From contig CP092868.1 in assembly GCA_030710605.1 (NCBI GenBank), positions 25,512,115-25,576,114 on the forward strand: DNA of 64,000 bases, read 5' to 3'. Origin of the DNA: Cordylochernes scorpioides (lineage: Eukaryota; Arthropoda; Arachnida; Pseudoscorpiones; Chernetidae). Below the pieces are notes generated by a model. The model did no database searches and had not been told where the DNA came from. It saw only the letters and a list, made by a program, of their open reading frames with translations. Every line of letters starts with the position of its first letter. The first letter of the stretch is position 1. Of this stretch, positions 52,737-63,326 are shown piece after piece. A program made the position numbers and the translations under genes.

Positions 52737-53388
52737 AATATTTGGATTATAAACACAAGGTAATAAGACCAAATCCAAATAAATAAATAGTGTTTGACTT
52801 TTCAGTAACAACGCTGTTACCCCCACTTGCCCAAAATGTAGTTTGGTACCTGCAGCTCCAGAACACATTTTGGCTTGCATTAGATGCACTAAACATGACC
52901 TTTAGGAGAGCCCGCTGCTCATCATAAAACAGTTCGAGTAGCATGACCTCATGGAATTCATGTAATCTTTACACAAGGGGATAAGAAACAACAACAACGT
53001 TGTTACAATTTTCAGACAAAAGTACTGATTAAAATTGTTGTATATATATATTAATTAATTGTTCCACAGAGTGTGTGTGAGTTCATAGGTAAATAGGCGC
53101 TAACCGAAAGAAAAAAAGTTCCTTGTTTAATATTAGTTTTCCTTTTTATATTTTGTTTTCTCTCTTGTAAATCAATAAATATAATGTTTAATTAATAATT
53201 ATTGGAATCAGTTTCATCAATAATTCTAAGCAAAGTCAACAAATATTAATAAGATACCGATCATTCAGTACTTTTATCTGAAAATGGTAACAACGCTGTT
53301 ACCAAAACATCACACACTATTTATTTGGATTTAGTCTTATTACCTTGTGTTTATAATCTATAATCCGAATTGTGTCTTATCAATATTT
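52737..53388. mobile_element. IR-1 element interrupted by LINE-b
   Basis: Halves at 52745-52818 and 53263-53388. Between them a LINE-b piece (52820-52998) and about 260 bp of unrelated AT-rich DNA. Confidence 0.8.
52820..52998 (+). mobile_element. LINE-b 3' fragment
   Basis: Frame CPKCSLVPAAPEHILACIRC, then a stop in the next segment, DLMEFM, tail tgtaatctttacacaagggg, ataagaaacaacaac. Confidence 0.88.
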
Positions 53389-53550
53389 GGAATATAGATT
53401 TAAAAACATATGGTAAAATAAGACTAAATTCAAATAAATAAAGTGTAATTATTTGGTAACAGCATTGCATACACATAAGTGCTGTTATTTAAACATCAAA
53501 CACTATTTATTTATTTGAATTTAGTCTTATTACCTTGTGTTTTTAATTAT
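53389..53550. mobile_element. IR-1, old diverged copy
   Basis: aagactaaattcaaataaat ... acactatttatttatttgaa, ttagtcttattaccttgtgt. The core hairpin has decayed. Confidence 0.7.
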
Positions 53551-53870
53551 AGAACCCCATTCAAATATAATATATAATCAAATTCTGTTTCATAAAAAAA
53601 AAAAAGTTTAAAAGATTTCTTAACTATTATGAATTAGTGTTTACAAATAAACATAATAATATTAAAAATATATATTTTCTTTATATTAAATATGAAACTA
53701 GAGAATTAATAAAAATAAAAAAATTAAATCCCCCCTTTTAAAAAAAATCTTTTTGAGTATCTTCTGGTACATATATGTAAATCCATGAATAGCTAAGTGT
53801 ATTTCTTCAATTCCCAGAAGATTCAAAAAGATTTATTAATAATAATCGTGATAAAAAAGAAATTGATAAA
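53551..53870. other. AT-rich, nothing recognised
   Basis: No gene or known repeat. Confidence 0.5.
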
Positions 53871-54269
53871 CAGTAGAACCTCTCTGTAAAGGACAACACC
53901 TAATTACAGAGCCAAAGTGTCCTTTAGAGAGAAATGTCCTCTTACTGGAGAGTTGTTAAATAGTAAAAATGATAAAACACAAGGTAATAAGACCAAATCC
54001 AAATAAATAAATAGTGTGTGACGTTTCTGTAACAGCATTGTTACCATCTTCAGACAAAAGTACTGAATCAAGTACTGAAGATGGTAACAACACTGTTACA
54101 GAAACATCACACACTATTTATTTATTTGGATTTGGTCATATTACCTTGTGTTTAAAATCTATAATCCAAATTGTGCCTTATCAGTAAAAATGATAATTTT
54201 ACAATTAAAAACTGTCCTTTATTTAGAGGTGTCCTCTAGTCTGAGTGTCTTCTCATGGAGGTTCTACTG
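53871..54269. mobile_element. P1 element split by IR-1
   Basis: cagtagaacctctctgtaaa ... catggaggttctactg. IR-1 at 53976-54182 flanked by agtaaaaatgataa on both sides. Confidence 0.9.
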
Positions 54270-54562
54270 TAATAAGAAATATATTTTTGAAAGATAACTA
54301 AAAATGACTAGAATTAAAAAAGGGGGCAAAATAAATTTAAAAAAATATCAATTAAAAGATATAGTAAATCCCTATTTGATAAATTAAAAAAAGATTTTAT
54401 TAAAAGAAACACAACACTATGTGTCCAGTATACCCATATAATATTTTAATTATACAAAAATATCATATATTAAATATATCCACACAAAATATATTAAAAA
54501 GACTCTATATTTAATATATTAATAGACAAGCTCAAATTAAAAATAATAATAATAAAAAAAAA

Positions 54563-54744
54563 GTCGGTGGACGAGTAGGTAACACCTTCGATTCCCGACA
54601 GTCATGAATTGGGATATAATCCTGCGTTAACATTTTGTTTAATATGTGAATAACCTTCACATATTATTCACTGTTTCAATTATCATAAACTAGGTTGCTC
54701 TTGTTGAGTGGTACCTAATAAAGTGATTTTGGAACCGAATAATA
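54563..54744 (+). mobile_element. SINE-D
   Basis: tRNA-like head gtcggtggacgagtaggtaa, then caccttcgattcccgacag, body cattttgtttaatatgtgaa, ending gtgattttggaaccgaat with (aat)n. Preceded by A-rich sequence. Confidence 0.82.
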
Positions 54745-55149
54745 ATAATAAAAGGCTAATTAAAATTCATTAAAATGATATTTAAAAAAAAACTATCAAA
54801 AGCTATATGCATATAAGGATATTATCAAAAGCCAAAAAAAAAAAAAATGAGTCAAGGTTGTAAAAATGATACAGGCGCACCTTAAGAATGCAAAGAGAAG
54901 CTCTGTTTGTTTTTTTTTTTACCACAAATATAAAGTCTACCACAAGCTTAGAAGCCATTCAACCATCCATTGAAATGCTGGCATTGACAACAACAACAAT
55001 GATGATGATAATGATAACAGCAATGAATAATGGTCTGGCAAGAAGAAGGATAGAATATATGGATGAGAGAGAGAGAAAGGATGAATAGACTTTGTGTATG
55101 TAAATATGAGAAAGAGAAAAAGTATGAAGAGTTGAATGAGGAAAAGATA

Positions 55150-55395
55150 ACCTTGAAAAAAAAAAGTGAAGACCTTGAGATGACCTTGAAAAAAAGTAGA
55201 GAGCATCTGAGATGACCTTGAAAAAAAAAGTAAAGAGCATCTGAGATGACCTTGAAAAAAGTAGAGAATCTGAGATGACCTTGAAAAAAAAAAGTAAAGA
55301 GCATCAGAAGATGACCTTGAAAAAATAGTAAAGAGCATCTGAGATGATCTTGAAAAAAAAAGTAAACGGCATCTGAGATGACCTTGCAAAAAAAA
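55150..55395. repeat. About 36-bp minisatellite, 7-8 units
   Basis: Units gatgaccttgaaaaaaaaag, taaagagcatctga with variable A runs. The long minus frames over it (54937-55545) come from the poly-T runs. Confidence 0.9.
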
Positions 55396-55855
55396 AAGAG
55401 AGGACAAAGAGCATTGAAATCTGTTATGATGCAAAAATGTGATGAGCATGCTGAATGACCTAATGAAAAAAAAAAAAGGAAATAAAAATATTGAAAAGAA
55501 CAATGTAAGAAGGCTTGCAATCTTAGTTCTTAGAGATACAAACACGCCAAAAAGAGAAGAAAAAAAAAACTATATTGGGCATTACATTTTTTTTTTCTTT
55601 TGAGGGAAAAATTGCATATTTCCTAAGACAAAGGATCATTTTGAATTTTATTTTTAGTTAATATTTTTGAAAATAAAAGATTCAAAATGGGTTTGATATA
55701 AGCTTATTTCAATATAAAAATAAAATCAAACAGAATTTCCTAATTTTTTTTTTTTTTAAATGGACGCTTTATAAAAAGGTGGAGAGAGAAAAACAACAAC
55801 ATGCCAGATTTAACAGCGAATGTAGAAAAAGGAGGCAACTGACATGGAGGGTTGG
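55396..55855. other. Downstream of PEDS1; no gene
   Basis: Likely includes PEDS1 3' untranslated sequence on minus. No clear AATAAA was placed with confidence. Confidence 0.4.
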
Positions 55856-56116
55856 TCAGACCTTCTTCTGTGCCCATTGGAAATCATCCTGGCGCGGCCT
55901 GCAGCCTGTGATCCGCTGAATGATGGACTCGAGGACGGACCAGAAATGGAGGCATTCTAGCGGCAGGTTGAGCCAGCCTGTAGTGATGCAGAAGTAGGTT
56001 TCGTGCGGCGCGACATGGTGGATTCTGTGATGCTGACGGGGAAGTACGATATGCCACCTCTGGAGAACAGTCACCCAGCGAGGCAGTCCGAAGTAAGTGT
56101 GGGACCATTTGTGGAT
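55856..56116 (-). CDS. PEDS1: PEDS1, last coding exon
   Basis: Plasmanylethanolamine desaturase (TMEM189/Kua): an ER-membrane di-iron-type enzyme that makes the vinyl-ether bond of plasmalogens (family knowledge). Acceptor gagcacag, 86 codons and TGA. Reads IHKWSHTYFGLPRWVTVLQR, WHIVLPRQHHRIHHVAPHET, YFCITTGWLNLPLE, ending DDFQWAQKKV. The HKWSH, HHRIHH and PHE histidines of the family are all present. Closely matches the vertebrate C terminus (recalled), with normal length. Confidence 0.97.
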   Translation of the reverse strand: MHKWSHTYFGLPRWVTVLQRWHIVLPRQHHRIHHVAPHETYFCITTGWLNLPLECLHFWSVLESIIQRITGCRPRQDDFQWAQKKV

Positions 56117-56340
56117 CTGTGCTCCCCACACACACAGGGATTACTGTACAACTTCAATATGTGACAACACTCTTTCTAGATAGTAGACACAGCTCTCTAC
56201 AAAATAAAGGGACAAGTTTTTATCGCAAAATTAGCTGCTTTTAAGAAACTGGTCACCTCCTACTTGGGTAATAAGTCTCACAGTACATCAGCATCAAATA
56301 TCTCATCAGTCTCACAGCTAATGTAGTAAAGTAGAACTTC
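56117..56340. other. PEDS1 intron, proximal part
   Basis: Unique sequence after the acceptor; no feature seen. Confidence 0.5.
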
Positions 56341-56341
56341 A

Positions 56342-57757
56342 AAGTAATAAGACCAAATCCAAGTACAGTAAAACCCCGCTAATATGAACCCTGGATATAA
56401 CGAACCTTCCCTTATAACGAACCCACGCCGATTCCCAATTCCATTCCATTGAAAATACCATCGTTATAACGAACTTTGCGATTTTAGAATAATGAACTAC
56501 CCCTATAACGAACCTATTTTTGGTCCCAAAATAATAAAATCTATTTAAAATACTATGCTTATAACGAACTTAGAATTGTAATTAAAAAAAAAAAAATTAA
56601 ATAAACCAAATTTTGTGCATGTTTCAGCTCGCGGATCGCGATTTCAAAACAATAAATTTAGCGGCATTGTTTGTTTTGAATTTTGCACTTTATTTTTGCT
56701 GTATGTTGTATAAATTTTAACACATTATACTTTTTATTAAATAGAATATATTTGCATCCATTAAATTTGAAATATAAAAATACAAATGGCTTCCAAAATG
56801 AAGAAAACAAAGGCATTTTAAAAACAAAAGCGTTATTTCTTTAAAAAAAAAAAAGGCCATTTTCAGAACTTTTCAAAGTGAAACAACACAGGCAAAATGT
56901 TAAGAACATATTAAAATAAGATAATATAAATTTTCTATTATAAAGGATAAAATATAAGGCTATTAAAAATTGTTACAAAGAGGAATTAACTTCAACTTTT
57001 GCCGCGATCGTACGTTTTAGGGCTAAAAAAAAAAAATCCAAATAAATGGTCCCGTGATGGAACAAAAACTATTTTTATGCCATTAACTATGGTGATTTTA
57101 AAGTCAGCAATGTTTTGCATGACAGGTTAAAAAAAAAAAAACGAAATCTAGACCTAGAAGAATATGTGGGAAAATGAAATGGAACAAAAACACTTAACTT
57201 TATTTGAATGGTGCAATGCTTGAAGAATGCTTTGAAGCAACAAGGTGTTAGAGCCATTTTTTCAAGTAAAAATTGTATTATATAATGTGATAATGATGTT
57301 TTAAAATCATTTTATATCTTAGAATATATATTTAATAAAACTTTGCCTAGGATTTGTCTTGATTTTTAAATTAGACATAGAGGTACATGTATGTTAATGA
57401 TAAGAAGAACCTATCATCTAATGATTTCTATTATTATTCAGTATTAATGTATGGAAATTGGTCAATTAAGGGAATTAAAACAAAGTGACCACTATTAAGA
57501 GGAAGCCTCTTTTTGTGTGTATGGCTGTCCTTTAATTATATGGTCTAAAAATTTTGAAAAGTAAAAAAAAAATAGCCAAACCGTGGCTATAGTGAACCAA
57601 AAGCTCTGTCCCATTGGGGTTCACTATAGAGGGGTTTTACTGTAAATAGTGTGTGACATTTCAGTAACAAAACATTGTTACCGATGTCACACACAATTTA
57701 TTTGGATTTGGTCTTATTACCTTGTGTTTCTAATCTATAATCCATATTGTATCTTAT
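56342..57757. mobile_element. IR-1 element split by a P3 element
   Basis: aagtaataagaccaaatcca at 56342-56363 continues at 57645 (aatagtgtgtgacatttcag), after removal of P3 and one TA. Right half ends attgtatcttatc. Confidence 0.85.
56366..57642. mobile_element. P3 element, long form (1.28 kb)
   Basis: Ends cagtaaaaccccgctaatat and agaggggttttactg, TA target duplication (56364-56365, 57643-57644). Inner ataacgaacct repeats. About 1.28 kb but no readable transposase; probably a decayed or deleted pogo-type element. Confidence 0.85.
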
Positions 57758-59025
57758 CAAGTCTTCAGGACATCATAGTAGCTATGAACAAGCAAGCCTT
57801 AGTACCTGATTACAAGAGATACCCCACTGTTGCCACAATCTACAAAGGATCAATGGACACACATTTTATTTGGAGTTTATCTCATTACCTTGTGTTTATC
57901 TATATATATAAAAATGGATGTTTGTTGGTCCGTTGGTCCGTCCGTCCATTCGTCAGTGATAATCTTCTACATCGCTCAACCAATCGTGATGAAACTTTGG
58001 GAAGATGTTTAGTATACTACCGGGATGGTTTCTGGCTAATTACTCTTTAGAAATAACCTTTCGTTGCATTTTTATTTACAATAAAACGTAAATTCACTCG
58101 CAATCAGCGCCCCCTCGCGGCAGACGTATGGCCTGAAATAGCCTCGCATGAGCTTATTTGTAACGTCAAGCTTAGCCTATAGGTTAGGTACACAGCTTCG
58201 TACCCCCGCAACCTAGGTTCGAGGCTCAGCGTGGGTGTTTTTTTTTTTTTCATTTCTTTTATATTATTGTAGCAAGGTCTGTTTTTACAGCATTATTATA
58301 TTTTGATTGGTTTATTTTAAATATGTTTGTTATGAAGGCTCTATGTAATACTATTTAGAGCACATTTTACATTTTAAACACCTAAGCCCCCCCTCTTTTT
58401 AATATTGTAGCAAAGTATTAAAAGTATTATTTTATTTTAGATGTTTGCCATGAAACTTTGGGAGGTTGTTTAGTATACTATCAGGACGATTTCTGGCGAA
58501 TTATTTTAGAATAATATTTATAACAATAATTATAGCGAAATTAAGACATAGTGATTATATTCTGTGTTTGTGCATATATAAATATTTTACAGAAAATGTG
58601 AGAACGTTCTATTAGAATATCTCGAAAACAAAAAAACAATACATATAAACGAGTTCACTGACATTTATTAATGCAGTGATTATAATCAATGATTACAATG
58701 AAGGGCTATATTATCTATATATATAAAAATCACTTTCAAATTTTAACGTAACGTTCCATTCTCAATCCCGTAGGGCTTTAGATCGGCTAAAACATTTTTA
58801 TCTTTATAAGTGAATATTAACTTTACTGTACTGAATAGTTTAGTATAATGTTAATTTAACATATTACAATTTAGCCACAGCAACGCGTGGCCGGGTTCGC
58901 TAGTAATCTATAATCCATATTGTACCTTATCAAGTCTTCAGGACATCATAGTAGCTGTGAACAAGCAAGCCTTAGTACCTGATTACAAGAAATGCCCCAC
59001 TGTTGCCACAATCTACATCAGATCG
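57758..59025. repeat. Direct duplication of ~90 bp flanking Hel-2
   Basis: aagtcttcaggacatcatag ... actgttgccacaatctaca occurs at 57758-57845 and 58932-59020 with four differences, each preceded by an IR-1 end (ataatccatattgta). Looks like a tandem duplication later separated by insertions. Confidence 0.8.
57899..58903 (+). mobile_element. Hel-2, non-autonomous Helitron (1.0 kb)
   Basis: 5' TCTATATATATAAAAATGGA, 3' hairpin ccacagcaacgcgtgg, then CCGGGTTCGCTAG. Sits between A and T of an IR-1 end (gttta^taatctataat). Contains a second start-like tctatatatataaaaatcac at 58715, so possibly two nested copies. No Rep/helicase. Confidence 0.88.
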
Positions 59026-59107
59026 ATCTACAACGAAGGTGATATACAGAGTGTGGAACCATCAGGATCAATAACAAAGTTGACACACAGAATGTGGAAT
59101 GACTCAC

Positions 59108-59326
59108 CTGGTTAGTCATGGCCACACAGAGGACCAGGAAGAAGAGGTAACATAGGAAAGCGTAGTTCTGGTGAACCACGGCCGCTGGCCAACCTGCCAG
59201 CCTCCAGAGCAGGTAGCCCAGCACTGGGATGGTCATCAGAAAGTTATCTCCGTTGGTCTCTATGAAATCATGCCGTGTGATGGCTGTGGGGTCTATGTGG
59301 TGTTCCCTGAATGGACGGATAAATGC
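59108..59326 (-). CDS. PEDS1: PEDS1, penultimate coding exon
   Basis: Acceptor aatgtgcag, donor CCAG|gtgagt, 73 codons, phase 0. Reads AFIRPFREHHIDPTAITRHD, FIETNGDNFLMTIPVLGYLL and a hydrophobic segment NYAFLCYLFFLVLCVAMTNQ. EHHIDP, TRHD and NGDN are hallmark PEDS1 residues. Joins IHKWSH of the next exon. Confidence 0.97.
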
Positions 59327-59394
59327 CTGCACATTGGAGACACTGTGGTGAACAGCAAGTTAGAAGGGCTGTTTAAATAAATCATAGATTTCAT

Positions 59395-59711
59395 GGGGGT
59401 CGGTGGAAGGCTGGTATAAACCATTGGTTTTCGACTGCTACGACCCGGGATCGAATCCCGCATTGGGCACTTTTTTCTGATTAAAAAAAAAAGGTTCTAA
59501 TGGCCCCCTATTCTTGCAAAAGTCTAACCCCACCAGCAAGTGCAAGTAACCAAACAGGGCTCTGGCATATTTGTAAGTACAAAGTCGAACTGCTTTTAAC
59601 ATGTGTAGACATGTGGTATACTTACAGTAAAAGCAGTCGCCTACTTCTATCCACCATGATTATCATGGTTTGTACCACGTGTACTAGGGATAAGCAAAAA
59701 AAAAAAAAAAA
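59395..59711 (+). mobile_element. SINE-A, full length
   Basis: gggggtcggtggaaggctgg head, box B ggatcgaatcccg, tail ctagggataagc(A)15. Flanks agatttcat / agattcat. Confidence 0.93.
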
Positions 59712-60124
59712 GATTCATCCAGGGATAAGTATCATCTCAACATTGAAATGACAACGGTTCAAATTGATCCTGTCCTTGTCAAGAGAAGGACGCTCTCAAG
59801 ATGGAGGAGCCTCCCTTCCTGAGAACAGCTTTTTATATTTAATCACCAAATTATAAATACACCTATCTCCCGATTTACACGGTAGATACGTTCAGTAGAT
59901 ATGATCTTGTTTCCAAGGTACCTGGCTGTAACTTTGAAAGGCTACAACAGAGAATCCTGAAAAATGGGGGATGTCTAACAGTGCAACAGGTGAGAGTGTG
60001 GGATCACAGCTGGTGGTGATGTGTTTTGGCAGATATTCAAAAATAAAAGACAATGGCAATAAGGTCAGCTAGCATGTCTGAATATCTCGGTTGGATGACT
60101 ACTACACAGTACTGGTTGAAATAT
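59712..60124. other. PEDS1 intron, unique sequence
   Basis: No repeat family or exon recognised. Confidence 0.5.
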
Positions 60125-60433
60125 GGGGGTTGGTGGAAGGCTGGTTAAACCGTTTGGTTTTCGACCACTACGACACAGGTTCGATTCCCGCATTGAACAC
60201 TTTTTTCTGATTAAAAAAAAAAAATGCTCTAATGGCCTCCGATTCTTGCAAAAGTCCAACCCCACCAGCGAGTGCAAGTAATCAAACGGGGCTCTGGCAC
60301 ATTTGTAGGTGCAAAGTCAAACTGCTTTTCACATGTGTAGACATGTGGTGCACTTACAGTAAAAGCAGTCGCTAACTACCCACCATGATTATCATAGCCT
60401 GTACCATGTGTACTAGGGATAATAAAAAAAAAA
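60125..60433 (+). mobile_element. SINE-A, full length
   Basis: gggggttggtggaaggctgg, box B ggttcgattcccg, tail ctagggataataaaaaaa. Flanks actggttgaaatat / actggtcaaaatat. Confidence 0.92.
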
Positions 60434-60529
60434 CTGGTCAAAATATAGAAACCCGATCATTATAGGTTTGTGCACAATATAACATCTGAGATTTCTAGAA
60501 TAAGGTAACAATGGTGAAATGGTAGATTA

Positions 60530-60630
60530 AACTGGTGAAACCACTAGGAGAATTCACCACTGATGAGCCAGGTCCTCCCATTAATTTTTCCATTGCAGTA
60601 AGGGCAGTTAGAAATTGTTTAATTTTTAAA
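60530..60630. repeat. Repeat E fragment
   Basis: aaactggtgaaaccactagg, agaattcaccactgatgagc, cattgcagtaagggcag. Confidence 0.6.
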
Positions 60631-60666
60631 AGAATCATACGTGTCTATAATAGTTTGGAATTTTCA

Positions 60667-60869
60667 TAAGGTAACATGACTAAATAAATAAATAGTATGT
60701 GATGTTTCTGTAACAGCGTTGTTACCATCATCAGACAAAAGTGTTGAATTTTGTTTGATGATGGTAACACACAATGCTGTTACCGAAATGTCACACACTT
60801 TTTATTTATTTGGAGATTTGGTCTTGTTACCTTATGATTATACTCTATAATCCAAATTGTGCCTAATCA
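60667..60869. mobile_element. IR-1 element, diverged
   Basis: ataaggtaacatgactaaat, gtttctgtaacagcgttgtt, centre atcatcagacaaaagtgttg, mirror ending attgtgcctaatca. Confidence 0.8.
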
Positions 60870-60889
60870 TAACCGATAAAGAACGCTAT

Positions 60890-61525
60890 AAAATCTATGG
60901 AACTGGAAGAAGACACGTCTATATTTAGACTTAGATGTCAGGGTATGTGTCAAAACATAGAGAAAGAGGATTCAAAGATGTAGATGCATTCGAAGAAGCT
61001 GTCCTTAGTGACAAAGGAAAACATCGTTTAAGGACGTTATATATAGAACAGGAAGAAGACACGGCTGTATTTAGACTTAGGATGACAAAGTATGGATCAA
61101 ACACAGAGAAAGAGACTTCTAATATGTAGAGATAAACACATTCGAAGAAGCTATCCTTGGTGACAGAGGAAGACATCGTTTAAGGACGCTATCTATGGAA
61201 CAGGAAGAAGACATGTCAATATTTAGACTTAAGATGACAAAGTATGCATCAAACACAGAGAAAGAGACTTCAAATATATAGAGATAGACACATTCGAAGA
61301 AGCTATCCTTGGTGACAGAGGAAGACATCGTTTAAGGACGCTATCTATGGAACAGGAAGAAGACACATCAATATTTAGACTTAGGATGACAAAGTATGGG
61401 TCAAACACAGAAAAAGAGACTTCAAAGATGTAGAGATAGACACATTCGAAGAAGCTGTCCTTGGTGACAAAGAAAGACAATCCTTTGGAGACCTTATCTA
61501 TGGGATAAGATGAAGACACATTGTA
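60890..61525. repeat. 152-bp tandem repeat, about 4 units
   Basis: Unit landmarks cattcgaagaagct at 60987, 61139, 61291 and 61443. Reads partly open on + (AFEEAVLSDKGKHRLRTLY, FRLRMTKYGSNTEKE) and on -. 152 is not a multiple of 3, so no continuous protein repeat is possible across units. Confidence 0.92.
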
Positions 61526-61574
61526 TCTTATCATCAGAGATTTCTGTTTATTTTAACTTGTCACACATAAATTA

Positions 61575-61793
61575 AGCAGCGTTTGTACTCCATGTTAGGA
61601 GTGGCTGCACATGGCATCTGTTCCTCATGTCAGAGATGGCCATTTGTTTTGGAGCTAAGTCGGCCTGTCACTGAGTAGTGCTCCCAGTCTTAATGACAAA
61701 GGCAGACACATTCTACTTCACTCAGTCATGATCTCAAGCTTTACAACCTTGATACCCTAATATGATTGAGTGGAGATAAGAAAGAAGAAGAAG
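61575..61793 (+). mobile_element. SINE-B, 5'-truncated, LINE-a-type tail, 12-bp TSD
   Basis: Flanked by acacataaatta (61563-61574, 61794-61805). Body from agcagcgtttgtactccatg, then catgatctcaagctttacaa, cctaatatgattgagtggag, ataagaaagaagaag. The 60-bp LINE-a end is directly attached. Confidence 0.92.
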
Positions 61794-61964
61794 ACACATA
61801 AATTAGATGATTATTGCAGATGTGTAGAAGGACCAAGCTCTACTACTAAACAACTATGCAAGTTTTACTATAAGTGAAGGAAAAAACTACCAAAATGTGC
61901 TATCATCCAGGTCTAAAAGATATGAAGAAAAACAGTTTGTAATTTATAATACAATATATATATA

Positions 61965-62281
61965 TTTTTTGCCTATCCCTAGTACACGTGGTACAGACCA
62001 TGATAATCATGGTGGGTAGTTAGCAACTGCTTTTATTGTAAGCGCACCACATGTCTAAACATGTGAAAAGCAGTTCGACTTTACACCGACAATGTGCCCC
62101 GTTTGAGCCCCGTTTGGTTACTTGCACTCGCTGGTGGGGTTGGACTTTTGCAAGAATCGGGGGCCATTGGAACATTTTATTATTATTTTTTTTAAACAGA
62201 AAAAAGTGTCCAATGCGGGAATCGAACCCGGGTCGTAGGGGTCGAAAACCGAACGGTTTAACCAGCCTTCCACCGACCCCC
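61965..62281 (-). mobile_element. SINE-A, full length, inside IR-2
   Basis: Poly-T, gcctatccctagtacacgtg complement tail, box B complement gggaatcgaacccggg, head complement cttccaccgaccccc. Flanked by tacaatat. Confidence 0.93.
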
Positions 62282-62415
62282 TTACAATATAATATAATGC
62301 GGCCTGTGATTGTAAAACGACATTTGAAAATTATCCCGCATGTGTTTCTTTTCAACGAAAAATCAAAATTTTATTCCAAGGAGAAACAACGACCATTTCT
62401 AACCTTAGGGATGAA

Positions 62416-63124
62416 GTGTAGACCTGTGGTGTACTTACAGTACAGGCTGTCGTAACCCGCTGTCTACACATGTAGACGTGTGGTGTACTTACAGTACAGG
62501 CTGTCGTAACCCGCTGTCTACACGTGTAGACGTGTGGTGTACTTACAGTACAGGCTGTCGTAACCCGCTGTCTACACGTGTAGACGTGTGGTGTACTTAC
62601 AGTACAGGCTGTCGTAACCCGCTGTCTACACGTGTAGACGTGTGGTGTACTTACAGTACAGGCTGTCGTAACCCGCTGTCTACACGTGTAGACGTGTGGT
62701 GTACTTACAGTACAGGCTGTCGTAACCCGCTGTCTACACATGTAGACGTGTGGTGTACTTACAGTACAGGCTGTCGTAACCCGCTGTCTACACGTGTAGA
62801 CGTGTGGTGTACTTACAGTACAGGCTGTCGTAACCCGCTGTCTACACGTGTAGACGTGTGGTGTACTTACAGTACAGGCTGTCGTAACCCGCTGTCTACA
62901 CGTGTAGACGTGTGGTGTACTTACAGTACAGGCTGTCGTAACCCGCTGTCTACACGTGTAGACGTGTGGTGTACTTACAGTACAGGCTGTCGTAACCCGC
63001 TGTCTACACGTGTAGACGTGTGGTGTACTTACAGTACAGGCTGTCGTAACCCGCTGTCTACACATGTAGACGTGTGGTGTACTTACAGTACAGGCTGTCG
63101 TAACCCGCTGTCTACACGTGTAGA
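62416..63124. repeat. 54-bp minisatellite, 13 units
   Basis: Unit gtgtagacgtgtggtgtact, tacagtacaggctgtcgtaa, cccgctgtctacac; units differ essentially at one site (acaca / acacg). 54 is a multiple of 3, so both strands stay open through the array (240 and 259 codons). The unit resembles SINE-A 3' sequence (gtgtagacatgtggtgcact, tacagtaaaagcagtcgc). Confidence 0.96.
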
Positions 63125-63326
63125 TTCCCATCCCTGGACACTTTTATTTTTCCATTTATCATTACTCTTCACAATTCATCCTTTCATACCTCATCCCTAA
63201 GGTTAGAATTAGTCGTTATTTCTCCTTGAAATAGAATTTTGATTTTTCATTCAAAAGAAACACATGCGGGATAATTTTCAAATGTCGTTTTACAGTTTGT
63301 AATTTAAAAAACGACCAATGTGATAC

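Larger units (their letters stand above)
61946..63290. mobile_element. IR-2 element, expanded, 15-bp TSD
   Basis: Flanked by acagtttgtaattta (61931-61945, 63291-63305). Left half: extension taatgcggcctgtgattgta, aaaacgacatttgaaaatta to accttagggatgaag (62415). Right half starts ttcccatccctggacacttt (63125). A SINE-A sits in the left extension and the normal tRNA-like centre is replaced by a 54-bp minisatellite. Confidence 0.88.

Noticed and set aside
54937..55545. 200-codon minus-strand frame rich in F, S and L
   Set aside because: Poly-T runs of a 36-bp minisatellite read in frame; overlapping frames are equally long.
56366..57642. Autonomous pogo element
   Set aside because: 1.28 kb between good ends, but no readable transposase frame or DDE motif was found.
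62352..63200. Long open frames on both strands (259 and 240 codons)
   Set aside because: They follow from a stop-free 54-bp tandem unit; both strands are open for the same reason and no domain is encoded.
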